Positions 35,589 to 46,191 of a stretch of DNA of 64,000 nucleotides are shown one piece after another. Below the pieces are notes generated by a model that was given only the letters and a program-made list of their open reading frames with translations, was not told where the DNA came from and made no database searches. The DNA is taken from positions 95,289,006-95,353,005 of the forward strand of contig CM058235.1 in the NCBI GenBank assembly GCA_030180135.1, written 5' to 3'. Each line of letters opens with the position of its first letter. Within the stretch, counting starts at the first letter, position 1. The DNA is from Orychophragmus violaceus (lineage: Eukaryota > Streptophyta > Magnoliopsida > Brassicales > Brassicaceae). The translations under genes were made by a program, and so were the position numbers.

Positions 35589-36807
35589 TGATATATCATG
35601 GTTTTTACTAGTTTTAGGCCATGATATAGATGTGTTTTAGTGTCTTTTGTCTTTGTTTAGAGTCTTTTACAGGTATAATCAGGTTGGGAGCTAAATTGGA
35701 GATTATGGAGCATTTTGGAGATTTTTGGAGTGATTGGCCGAGAGATAGAGTTCACTGTCCGAAACAGAGAAAGGTGTCGATCGTTGCACTCTAGCAACGA
35801 TCGTTGCACCAGCGAGATGGGCCAAAAGCTCGGCGGTTTAGAAGAATCAAGATATTGCACTTTGATCCAGAAGTTCCTGATATTTACAAAGAAGCCCTTG
35901 GCCGAGATTATGCCTATATATTGGAGTTTTTAGTGTTTTTATTGGATACGCTTTATATTTTTTACCAAACACTTTCATAATTAAGAGCAGAGGATTTTTA
36001 GAGCTTTTGGGGCTGATCTGAACCTAATTCATCATCTGTATTTGGAGAAGATTTCGAACCCCTTTTACTCTTATTCTTTTATGCAATTTACTTATCATAT
36101 GATCATGTTTTCATTATCTATGTCTGAGTAGATTCCTAGTTAGACTTAGGGTTTCTCACATAGGATTTCATGACTTGCTAGACTTGTTCAATTTCAGTTA
36201 AGGATTCAAACTATATCTGTTCTTCAATTTAATTGTGCTTAAAGCTAGTTCTAACCTGATCAATTAGAATCTAGATCTTAGGTTGCTAAATACGTCACGG
36301 AAGTGGGGTTTAGGAATCTGATCTAATTAAATTGGGCAATTAAACTTTGCGCAAACGGAAGTTTGGTTTAGGATAATTGTGAACATATCAAACTTGGACT
36401 TATTGCTAGTTTAATCTGTTAGTTCTCGCAAACGGAAGTTTGGTTTGCTGCACTTAGACTTAGAGAATTATCGCAAAGGAATTTGGTTAATTCTATATCT
36501 GTGTTTTGAGTTCTAGAACTGTGCTTAATTAGATCCTTGCTGAATGAACTGTCTGCTAGTCTGATTTCCTGAGAATACCCTAGGTTTGACGCTTTTAATT
36601 ACTTGCTTTCACAACCAATAATCTCTGCTACTGATTTACTTTCTTGCACTATTTTCAATACAATCACATTGCTTATTTCTAGTATTCATTCCCTACGGTT
36701 TGATTCTCTTGAGACCAAGTGTCCCTGTGGATTCGATAACCCTATATACTACTTTGACATTGCTGTACACTTGCAGTTTAGTATAGGGATAAAAACTTGA
36801 CCTATCA
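35589..36807 (+). repeat. Athila-like 5' LTR
   Basis: This 1219-bp LTR carries a GATCGTTGCA cluster at 35776-35806 and a TATA box candidate at 35915-35922. GCAAACGGAAGTTTGG repeats lie at ~36350-36450. Confidence 0.92.
35915..35922 (+). promoter_or_regulatory. TATA box candidate in Athila-like LTR
   Basis: TATATATT lies in GCCTATATATTGGAG. The 3' LTR copy is at 41307-41314. Confidence 0.5.
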
Positions 36808-37069
36808 AGTTTTTGGCGCCGTTGCCGGGGACTCTTAGAGTCTTCGATAGGACCGAACTTAGGGTTTTACTAGAAATTTTTCGTTTTTCGTTTTTGTTTT
36901 TCGTTTTTTTTATTTTGCTAACTTTTTCTCTGTTTCTCTCTGTCGCAGGTACGAATTTCGCCTTGCATCGATCGTTGCACCCTTGCATCGATCGTTGCTG
37001 AGCGATTTGAGATTGAATCGATCGTTGCACTGATAGCATCGATCGTTGCTGGACGATTACAGACAGTTT
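36808..37069 (+). other. Athila-like leader with GATCGTTGC repeats
   Basis: This short leader has a poly-T/TTTTTCG run followed by four copies of (G)ATCGATCGTTGC within 36962-37050, directly upstream of the gag ATG. Confidence 0.8.
36814..36831 (+). promoter_or_regulatory. Primer binding site, tRNA-Asp type
   Basis: TGGCGCCGTTGCCGGGGA lies six bases after the 5' LTR. It is the complement of the plant tRNA-Asp 3' end including CCA. Confidence 0.9.
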
Positions 37070-39616
37070 ATGCCAACGCAGAACACTAGAAGTAATCCGA
37101 ACTCGAGCTTGGTTAATCTCAATCTAGAGGAACTTGGACGTCTAGAAAGGACAATCAGAAGAGAAAAGAGAGAGAGAATGGTACGAGAACGCTTGATCTT
37201 GATACCAGATGCTGATGGAACCCTGAGGGATCCAGAGAACAATCCTTACAATGCTGCTGGGCATAGGATTGATGCTGAGGGACGAGTGATCCCTGATGAA
37301 GCCGAGCTACTGGGCCAGATGGTTGTCCGTGAAAGGACATTAGCTGATTATAACAGACCAGATATATTCTATGCCAATCGGTCTGCGATTCGACCACCTC
37401 CGTTCACCAGAGCTGAGTTTAAGCTGAAACCTGAGTACTACGCATTGATTGGACAGTATCAGTTCCATGGTCTTTCAAGCGAGCATCCTATGGATCACAT
37501 AGACACATTTGAGGAATTGGCTAGCAGTATCACGGCTGAAGGAGTTTCTTCTGATTATATTTTCTGTAAGCTCTTCCCATTCTCTCTTAAAGGAGATGCA
37601 GCTTACTGGCTGAGACAGCTAGAACCAGGATCTTTGACCACTTGGGAAGCAGTCAAGAAGGAGTTCCTTAGACATTTTTATGACGATGCGTTATCTGAGC
37701 AGCTTAGACATGATATCCTGACATTCAAACAGCAGCCTACAGAGCCTTTTAAAGCTGCTTGGATGAGATTCAAGATGTACCAGAGAGATTGTCCACACCA
37801 TGGATTCTCTGAGGTACAGCTTCTGAGTGCCTTTTTCAGGGGTTTGGATTTTTGGTATCAGAGAGCTATGGACGCAGGAAGTGATGGGAACTTCTATACC
37901 AAGACACCAGAAGAAGCTAAAGAGCTTATTAAGAACTTGATGACTAGCAGTAGTGTCAAGAATGCTGACAAGGAAAGGCAGAGATCTAGTTGCGGAGATG
38001 ATAGCTTGCAGATAGCTGATTTAAGGGACAAGGTGGATTATATCCACAACATGGTAGTAGCTGGAGAATTTGTAGAAGTGAATTATATTAATGAAGCTGG
38101 TTTTCATGAACACACATCTAGAAGTCAACAGAGACAAGCTCCGAGATCGAATGGCTATTCACCTCACCAAGTTCCTCCCACTAAAGAGCAGACAAAGATT
38201 GAGTCTATGCTTGAGCAGTTACTACTTGGACAGAACAAGATGACGCAAGATCTGAATGGAAAGATGGACTTCATGTATCAGGATCTGAGTGGAAAATTGG
38301 AATCTTTGACAAGCAGAGTTGACAATCTGGATGCTAGGATGACGCAAGTGGAAACCAGTATACAGACAGAGCATGTTAAGGCAGCTTCAGCAGAAGAAGA
38401 AGTTGAGCAGAATCGAGAGACTGAAGTTCTGGAACTGGAAAATCCGAGAAAAATTCAGAATGTTCGCCTTGCATCGATCGACACAAATGTGCATCGATCG
38501 ACACATCCTGCGAGAGTCAATGTCGATCGTCACCATTTCAGCAACGATCGACACCATGGGCGTGAGCAGCCAAATTTCCCAGAGAAACCGAAAGCTGATA
38601 CAGAAAGAGCCTACAAACCGAAGATTCCTTTCCCTAGGAAGTCCAAGCAAGAGATCAAGTTGGAAAAATGCATGGAGATAATGAGAGAAAAGCTAACTGA
38701 CACTCCATTGATTGATCCCACTAAGACCAATCCCATGATGAAGACATGTGTTACAGACATCCTCTCTAGCAACATGACTGAAGAAGAAGGATGCTTGATG
38801 ATCTCAGAAGTATGTGATGCTGTTGTTAATGGTAGGGTTCCTGAGAAGCTAAAGGATCCAGGAGGTTTTATGATAGACTGCTCTATCTATAGAGACAGAT
38901 TTCAGAGGGCATTATGTGATCTCGGCTCAAGTATAAATCTCATGCCATACTCTGTGGCTGTGAGATTGGGACTACTGAACTTCCAGCCTACTAGGATCTC
39001 TTTAGTCCTAGCTGATCGATCAAGAAGACATCCAGAAGGAATTCTTGAGAACATCCCTCTTAGAGTTGGAGATTACTTTATTCCAACGGACTTTATGGTA
39101 TTGAAGTATGAGATAGAGCCTGATGATCCTCTACTGCTTGGTAGATCCTTTTTAGCCACTGCTGGGGCTGTGATTGATGTACGCCATGGATTGATTGATC
39201 TCCACCTGGGAGATGAGCCTTTGCAGTTTAAGATGGATAAATTGAAGAAACCCACCATTGATGAACAGAGTTTCAGCATTGATACAGAATTAGAAGCTGA
39301 GATTGGAGAGAAGAAGATGGCGGTTCCTCTTGAACCTGCTCTGACATCTTTAGCACCTGCAACTGCTCATAAGCAGAAAGCTCCAGACATCTTATTTCCA
39401 CCAAAGGTTAGGCACAAATCATCTAAGCTTAAACATACTAACCACATTACTTTGAATGCAGGACAACATCCTACCCCACCTAAGCTTCGCTCCCGCCTTG
39501 ATTCTGTTGGTTTCTTCCTTGGGAGATCCCATGATCCGAATGCTTACTCACCACCATGGATGAGGAGACTTGAACAGAGACAGAAAAAGTCTCTGTCAGG
39601 ATCTTCCGGAGCCTGA
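37070..39616 (+). CDS. Athila-like gag-protease polyprotein
   Basis: This is an intact 848-residue frame. I chose the ATG at 37070; the frame is also open just upstream but without a nearer ATG. By residue: basic N-terminus; retrotransposon gag domain ~142-295; coiled-coil-like Gln/Leu-rich stretch ~380-435; a repeat-encoded Ile-Asp/His-Arg-Ser segment ~468-497 arising from the GATCGAC cluster; and an aspartic protease with catalytic Asp ~617 (CDLGSS) and the PLLLGRSFL flap-side motif ~687-695. The C-terminus is basic. A full-length relative would continue into RT-RNase H-integrase. Here the frame stops at once before the conserved GGGAGGCAACCC region, so pol has been removed cleanly. It can make capsid and perhaps protease, but not transpose alone. 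Confidence 0.9.
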   Translation: MPTQNTRSNPNSSLVNLNLEELGRLERTIRREKRERMVRERLILIPDADGTLRDPENNPYNAAGHRIDAEGRVIPDEAELLGQMVVRERTLADYNRPDIFYANRSAIRPPPFTRAEFKLKPEYYALIGQYQFHGLSSEHPMDHIDTFEELASSITAEGVSSDYIFCKLFPFSLKGDAAYWLRQLEPGSLTTWEAVKKEFLRHFYDDALSEQLRHDILTFKQQPTEPFKAAWMRFKMYQRDCPHHGFSEVQLLSAFFRGLDFWYQRAMDAGSDGNFYTKTPEEAKELIKNLMTSSSVKNADKERQRSSCGDDSLQIADLRDKVDYIHNMVVAGEFVEVNYINEAGFHEHTSRSQQRQAPRSNGYSPHQVPPTKEQTKIESMLEQLLLGQNKMTQDLNGKMDFMYQDLSGKLESLTSRVDNLDARMTQVETSIQTEHVKAASAEEEVEQNRETEVLELENPRKIQNVRLASIDTNVHRSTHPARVNVDRHHFSNDRHHGREQPNFPEKPKADTERAYKPKIPFPRKSKQEIKLEKCMEIMREKLTDTPLIDPTKTNPMMKTCVTDILSSNMTEEEGCLMISEVCDAVVNGRVPEKLKDPGGFMIDCSIYRDRFQRALCDLGSSINLMPYSVAVRLGLLNFQPTRISLVLADRSRRHPEGILENIPLRVGDYFIPTDFMVLKYEIEPDDPLLLGRSFLATAGAVIDVRHGLIDLHLGDEPLQFKMDKLKKPTIDEQSFSIDTELEAEIGEKKMAVPLEPALTSLAPATAHKQKAPDILFPPKVRHKSSKLKHTNHITLNAGQHPTPPKLRSRLDSVGFFLGRSHDPNAYSPPWMRRLEQRQKKSLSGSSGA
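38466..38562. repeat. GATCG cluster inside the Athila-like ORF
   Basis: CATCGATCGACAC and AACGATCGACAC units occur about four times within the coding frame without breaking it. Confidence 0.8.
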
Positions 39617-40980
39617 AAGATCTTGCGCGTCCGGTCAAGCTATTGACCTTAAACAAGCGCTGGGTGGGAGGCAACCCACCATTAGGTACTGGTGTTTTTC
39701 TTTTTAATTTTTGGTGTTTTTGTTAGGATTTTACGTTTGTTTTTGTTTCTGGTGCAGTCATGTTTGCAGGTCTCGGATTAAATCGCAGTGCAGCGATCGA
39801 TGCATTTATGCATCGATCGTCACAACACGAAAGGAATCGCATTGCAGCGATCGTTGCGGTCCTGAGCAACGATCGACCATACACGAAAATCGCCAAGTAG
39901 CGGTCGATGCATCTAATGCACCGATCGATGCTGTGCGACAGAGGTAACCCGACAGACATAATTTCACCTTTTCAATTTATTTTATTTTCTTTTTACCGAT
40001 CCTTCGCTGGACACTACTGGGGACAGTGTGTCTTAAGTGTGGGGGAGGTGCTACTGACGTTTATCTTTCTGTTTTCTTAAGAGTCAGTCCGTTTTTCAAA
40101 AATTTTTGTTTTATTGAGTCAAAATTGTTTAAGTAAGAAACTATGATTTTCGGAGGAGATTTACAAAACTTGCAGGAACTTAAGTAACCATTGGGATGAA
40201 GTTGCAGGATCTATCTCTGACTATTAGAAAACCCCATCACAGATCAACCTACTGGGAACACCCACATCACTTCAGGTATCAGAGGATCTTTTACTGACTT
40301 CACCCCTAATACTGACTTAGATTTTCTCACCTAAGGGCTTGGTATACTTTATGTCGGATTCCCTGTTAGTTCTGACACAGCCTGTAAACCTGTCCTATTT
40401 AGTTCCCTTCTCCCCTTCTATAAAGTAAAAAAAAAAAAAAAATAATAAACTGAGGATGAGTTAGTAACTCCGAAGTGGTCATGAGAATAATAGCAAACAC
40501 TATTATCTCTCATGTGATCCATGGAATGTGTCCAAAGTACACCCCATAACGGGAAGAACACTGATAAAAAAAATAAAATGATACCCAGTGGGGAAAAATC
40601 AGTTGTTAAAGAAGGGAAAGAGAAGAAAGGGACTAGAGAAAGATAGTATGGTGGTCTAGAGCTGATTAGGTAAGAATCCATGTGCCTTTAGATCGATACT
40701 CCTTAGGTGAGACCGCACTTAAATACTTGCAGAAGTCAGTAGGGAGAATTTGAATGCTTGAATGTGATTGTGGAGTTTACCTAGGACAGTTGCTAAGTGT
40801 GGGGGAAGTACATGTTGGTCTTGATATCCTGTGATTGATTCTTTCAGTGGTTTACTAAGGGGAATCTGAGTATTGTAGCTTCTAAGATGAAATGAGTTTC
40901 TGAAGAGTTTTCAAACCTCTTCACCATGTTTTAGTTCTATGTTTTGCTTGAGGGCAAGCAAAGGCTAAGTGTGGGGGAGT
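39617..40980 (+). other. Athila-like 3' non-coding region
   Basis: This begins with the conserved GCGCTGGGTGGGAGGCAACCC palindromic motif (39659-39680). It then has another GATCG/GCATCGATCG cluster (39790-39935), an A-run (40428-40447), and three copies of TAAGTGTGGGGGA at 40034, 40794 and 40968. No env-like ORF is present. Confidence 0.8.
40967..40980 (+). promoter_or_regulatory. Athila-like polypurine tract
   Basis: CTAAGTGTGGGGGAGT abuts the 3' LTR. Two upstream look-alikes lie at 40034-40048 and 40794-40807. Confidence 0.85.
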
Positions 40981-42199
40981 TGATATATCATGGTTTTTAC
41001 TAGTTTTAGGCCATGATATAGATGTGTTTTAGTGTCTTTTGTCTTTGTTTAGAGTCTTTTACAGGTATAATCAGGTTGGGAGCTAAATTGGAGATTATGG
41101 AGCATTTTGGAGATTTTTGGAGTGATTGGCCGAGAGATAGAGTTCACTGTCCGAAACAGAGAAAGGTGTCGATCGTTGCACTCTAGCAACGATCGTTGCA
41201 CCAGCGAGATGGGCCAAAAGCTCGGCGGTTTAGAAGAATCAAGATATTGCACTTTGATCCAGAAGTTCCTGATATTTACAAAGAAGCCCTTGGCCGAGAT
41301 TATGCCTATATATTGGAGTTTTTAGTGTTTTTATTGGATACGCTTTATATTTTTTACCAAACACTTTCATAATTAAGAGCAGAGGATTTTTAGAGCTTTT
41401 GGGGCTGATCTGAACCTAATTCATCATCTGTATTTGGAGAAGATTTCGAACCCCTTTTACTCTTATTCTTTTATGCAATTTACTTATCATATGATCATGT
41501 TTTCATTATCTATGTCTGAGTAGATTCCTAGTTAGACTTAGGGTTTCTCACATAGGATTTCATGACTTGCTAGACTTGTTCAATTTCAGTTAAGGATTCA
41601 AACTATATCTGTTCTTCAATTTAATTGTGCTTAAAGCTAGTTCTAACCTGATCAATTAGAATCTAGATCTTAGGTTGCTAAATACGTCACGGAAGTGGGG
41701 TTTAGGAATCTGATCTAATTAAATTGGGCAATTAAACTTTGCGCAAACGGAAGTTTGGTTTAGGATAATTGTGAACATATCAAACTTGGACTTATTGCTA
41801 GTTTAATCTGTTAGTTCTCGCAAACGGAAGTTTGGTTTGCTGCACTTAGACTTAGAGAATTATCGCAAAGGAATTTGGTTAATTCTATATCTGTGTTTTG
41901 AGTTATAGAACTGTGCTTAATTAGATCCTTGCTGAATGAACTGTCTGCTAGTCTGATTTCCTGAGAATACCCTAGGTTTGACGCTTTTAATTACTTGCTT
42001 TCACAACCAATAATCTCTGCTACTGATTTACTTTCTTGCACTATTTTCAATACAATCACATTGCTTATTTCTAGTATTCATTCCCTACGGTTTGATTCTC
42101 TTGAGACCAAGTGTCCCTGTGGATTCGATAACCCTATATACTACTTTGACATTGCTGTACACTTGCAGTTTAGTATAGGGATTAATTCTTGACCTATCA
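40981..42199 (+). repeat. Athila-like 3' LTR
   Basis: This 1219-bp LTR is nearly identical to the 5' LTR. Visible differences are one C/A change (TTCTAGAAC/TTATAGAAC) and a few bases near the 3' end (ATAAAAACTTG/ATTAATTCTTG). Confidence 0.92.
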
Positions 42200-44708
42200 G
42201 GAATCCCTCGACCAAAAAAACAAAGGACTAGCATACTCGCAGACAGAATGACTGACCGGATGGAAACGCAATGACGGGGAGGACTATCTCGGCCATACTG
42301 ACTGACGTGATGGATTATCCTGTCCATATGCACCGCCGGGAAGGATTCTAACGCCAAAATGCAAGTTTCCATGACCCGGGAAGAATTGTATCGAGTTTTT
42401 TTGAAACTATCATGACCAAAACCCTTAAAATGGGATATAAAAGAGGTCTGGTGAAGAAATTGGTGGAAAACAAATGACCCGAAAAACCCGTCTATACACT
42501 GTGGGAAGGTTATAGCCTATCGAGAACCAAGGTTCCATGACCCGAAAAAATTGACTCGAGTTTTTTTGAAAATATCAAGACCCAAACCTCTCAAATGGAT
42601 AACAAAGAGGTCTGGTGAAGAAATAGGTGGAGAAAACAATGACGGGATGTGATAAACTGATCCTATCCACCACGAGAAGGATCCTAAGGCCAAAAAACCC
42701 CTAATGGACTGACGGGAAGGAATATCTCGGCCATACTGACTGACGGGCTGGATTATCATGACCGGATGAACCGCCGGGAAGGATCCTTAGGCCAAAAACC
42801 ACCCTAAATGACGTAAGGTGTGGAATCCCTCGGCCAAAACAACAAAGGACTATCATTCTCGCGGCCAGAATGACTGACGGGATGGAAACGAACTGACGTG
42901 AAGGACTATCTCGGCCATACTGACTAACGGGATGGAAACGAACTGACGGGAAGGACTATCTCGGCCATACTGACTGACGGGATGGATTATCCTGACCGGA
43001 TGAACCGACGGGAAGGATCCGAAGACCAAAAACCACCCTAATGACGTAAGGTGTGGAATCCCTCGGCCAAAATAAAAAAGACTAGCATTCTCGCGGACAG
43101 AATGACTGACGGGATGGAAACGCAATGACGGGAAGGACTATCTCAGCCATACTGACTGACGTGATGGATTATCCTGACCGGATGCACCGACGGGAAGGAT
43201 CCTAAGACCAAAACCCACCCTAATGACGTAAGGTGTGGAATCCCTCGGCCAAAATAAAAAAAAGACTAGCATTCTCGCGGGCAGAATGACTGATGGGATG
43301 GAAACGAAATGACGGGAAGGACTATCTTGGCCATACTGACTGACGTGATGGATTATCCTGACCAGTTGCACCGCCGAGAAGGATTCTAAGGCCAAAATGC
43401 AAGTTTCCATGACCCGGGAAGAATTGGATCGAGTTTTTTTGAAACTATCACGACCAAAACCCTTAAAATGGGATATAAAAGAGGTATAAAAGAGGTCTGG
43501 TGAAGAAATTGGTGGAAAAAACAATGACGAGATAGGATAAACTGATTCTATCCACCGGGGGAAGGATCCTAAGGCCAAAACCTCCTAATGGACTGACGGG
43601 AAGGAATATCTCGGCCATACTGATTGACGGGATTGATTATCATGACCGGATGAACCGCCAGGAAGGATCCGAAGACCAAAAACCACCCTAATGACATAAG
43701 GTGTGGAATCCCTCGGCCAAAATAAAAAAAGACTAGCATTCTCGCGGGCAGAATGACTGATGGGATGGAAACAAAATGATGGGAAGGACTATCTCGGCCA
43801 TACTGACTGACGTGATGGATTATCCTGACCAGATGCACCGACGGGAAGGATTCTAAGGCCAAAATGCAAGTTTCAATGACCCGGGAAGAATTGGATCGAG
43901 TTTTTTTGAAACTATCATGACCAAAACCCTTAAAATGGGATATAAAAGAGGTCTGGTGAAGAAATTGGTGGAAAACAAATGACCCGAAAAACCCGTCTAT
44001 ACACCGTGGGAAGGTTATAGCCTACCGAGAACCAAGGTTCCATGACCCGAAAAAATTGACTCGAGTTTTTTTGAAACTATCAAGACCCAAACCTCTCAAA
44101 TGGATAACAAAGAGGTCTGGTGAAGAAATTGGTGGGAAAAAAAATGACGGGATAGGATAAACTGATCCTATCCACCGGGAGAAGGATCCTAAGGCCAAAA
44201 ACCCCTAATGGACTGACGGGAAGGAATATCTCGGCCATATAGTCCTTCCCATCAGTTCGTTTCCATCCCGTTAGTCAGTATGGCCGAGATAGTCCTTCAC
44301 GTCAGTTCGTTTCCATCCCGTCAGTCATTCTGGCCGCGAGAATGCTAGTCCTTTGTTGTTTTGGCCAAGGGATTCCACACCTTACGTCATTTAGGGTGGT
44401 TTTTGGCCTAAGGATCCTTCCCAGCGGTTCATCCGGTCATGATAATCCATCCTCTCAGTCAGTATGGCCGAGATTCCACACCTTACGTCCATTTGGGTGC
44501 TTTTTGGTCTTAGGATGCTTCCCGTCAGTGCATCCGGTCAGGATAATCCATCACGTCAGTTAGTATGGCCGAGATAGTCCTTCCCGTCATTTCGTTTCCA
44601 TCCCATCAGTCAGTATGGCCGAGATAGTCCTTCCCGTCAGTTCGTTTCCATCCCGTCAGTCATTCTGGCCGCGAGAACGCTAGTCCTTGGTAGTTTTGCC
44701 CCAGGGAT
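42200..44708. repeat. Satellite array with inversion axis at ~44238
   Basis: Forward satellite continues the 622-bp units interrupted by the Athila-like element and then ~200-bp blocks. At CTCGGCCAT|ATAGTCC (44238/44239) the array flips and runs in reverse complement to 44708, forming a fold-back with GGAAGGA on one side and TCCTTCC on the other. The reverse orientation continues at 59808 beyond element D. Confidence 0.87.
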
Positions 44709-45344
44709 TGTTGGATCGTTTAGTGTCTCCTGATTCAATTCTCAGATTGATTCATCCTACTAAACATGCAGATCTAGGTTCTCTTGAATAGAAACATAAT
44801 AGATCTCACCTGTTACCTTGTTTTGCAGCGGAATGGGAGGTAAAGGGTCAGAGATCAGCAGAACCACCAAGAGATGGATCCTCCAAAGGCTCACACACGC
44901 ACACCGGGAAATTTGGCTGCTAGACCAGCTTAGAGAGGAGGCCCAGAGAGAGAGATGGGAGGCGCAGAAGCTCTGAAAAATTAGAGAGCTAGGTCTGATT
45001 TTAGTCATTAAAATCCCTTCTAGTTCTCATGGGCTTTTGGGCCCAATTCTCAGTTCTGATTAAATCCCTTGGATTTAATCAGGCCCTTTAGTCTCTCTAC
45101 GTACAGTAAATGCCTAGCACTTTTACCGTACTTCTGCTAAACCGTTCCTTCGTATTTTCCCGTTAGCTTAGGCGTGTGACCCATATGGGATCATATAATA
45201 AAGGCAATAAGTCCAAGACTTATAGATCATGAGCGGACTCTAGCAAGCCATCATGACCCCCAGTATTATATGACTTATGTCTGATCATTGACATACTCTT
45301 ACTTTCTAGAGACAGTACCGAGATTACTGGACACAATTCCAACA
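44709..45344 (-). repeat. Copia D 3' LTR
   Basis: This 636-bp LTR is the same type as the element E LTRs. It contains the conserved hairpin (45100-45132) and a perfect 12-bp palindrome CTGATTAAATCC/GGATTTAATCAG with a 3-base loop (45056-45082). Confidence 0.92.
45100..45132 (-). promoter_or_regulatory. Conserved LTR hairpin, D copy
   Basis: The sense arms AGTACGGTAAA and TTTACTGTACG pair over 10 of 11 positions, including one G-U. The 5' LTR copy is at 59563-59595. Confidence 0.6.
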
Positions 45345-46191
45345 ATCTCCCACTTGTACTGGAATCTCTGTATTCATAATCATTTTGTCTCAATATCTCG
45401 ATTAGTCATAAGGCAAGATTAGTGTCATCCTTATAAAGCCTAATCTTGTTCATCGGACTCTGATTTGATACTGACAATCCAAACGACTCGGGAAAGTCCG
45501 TTTGAGCATGGCCATGCATTTTCCAGTATTCAAATCTCCGATTGGCCTAGAGATATTCACTCCATTTATATTGGAGGGACAAATCCCGTCTTGTTCCATC
45601 ACTATAAACTACTCATTTCATAATACACCCAAACAAGGTCCTTATAACTATCGCTTAACGACAGCATTAGACAATGATCAAAGCGCATTAGTTCATGTGC
45701 AGTCACATGCATGCGAACTCAGGTCTAAGGACTATACTCTATAGTCGTAGTAAGAATCTCTTATGACACAGATATAAATATCCTGAAGAGTTCTTATTAT
45801 CGGGTCTTGTCCGGTCGTATGTACCCTACATACACCTATGTACTGACTTTGATGCCGTGCATCTATGACACACTGAGACTTTGTCATAAGTCACATACCA
45901 ATCCAGTCTCACACGGTTGTTGGTGTTCCAATTTCAACAACCTTCGACTAGGGACATGATGATATAAGCCATCTATCAAATATAGGGTCTCATGATCAAG
46001 CTAAATGACTTTGATAACTCAAGATCAAGTCACTTACTTCGATGACCTATAAAATGGTTCATATCACTTTGGAACGATTATTTCATCACAGTTAAAATAA
46101 TCTTGAAATAATAATTTCATTAAACATAAAATGTTTTACAAGAACATATCAATAACTAAATAAAGCCCTCAAACTCCCACTCAAATTTAGA
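45345..46191 (-). other. Copia D 3' untranslated region
   Basis: This is 0.85 kb from the pol stop to the 3' LTR. The purine tract AAGTGGGAGAT (45345-45355, minus) adjoins the LTR. It is collinear with the 3' regions of C and E and has no gene. Confidence 0.78.

Larger units (their letters stand above)
35589..42199 (+). mobile_element. Athila-like Ty3/gypsy element, gag-protease only
   Basis: This 6611-bp element has 1219-bp LTRs (TGATATATCATGG to GACCTATCA). It is flanked by GGAAT at 35584-35588 and 42200-42204, inside satellite. The tRNA-Asp-type primer site, the ALCDLGSSINLMP protease box, the GCGCTGGGTGGGAGGCAACC motif after the ORF and the TAAGTGTGGGGGAG tract are typical of Athila/Tat elements. 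The interior is 4173 bp and lacks RT, RNase H, integrase and any envelope-like ORF, so it is a deletion derivative. The LTRs differ at only about five positions by eye. Confidence 0.92.

Noticed and set aside
42200..44708. Possible terminal inverted repeat of a large DNA transposon (arms meeting at 44238)
   Set aside because: Both arms are ordinary satellite, and no transposase, defined ends or target duplication is visible around the arms.
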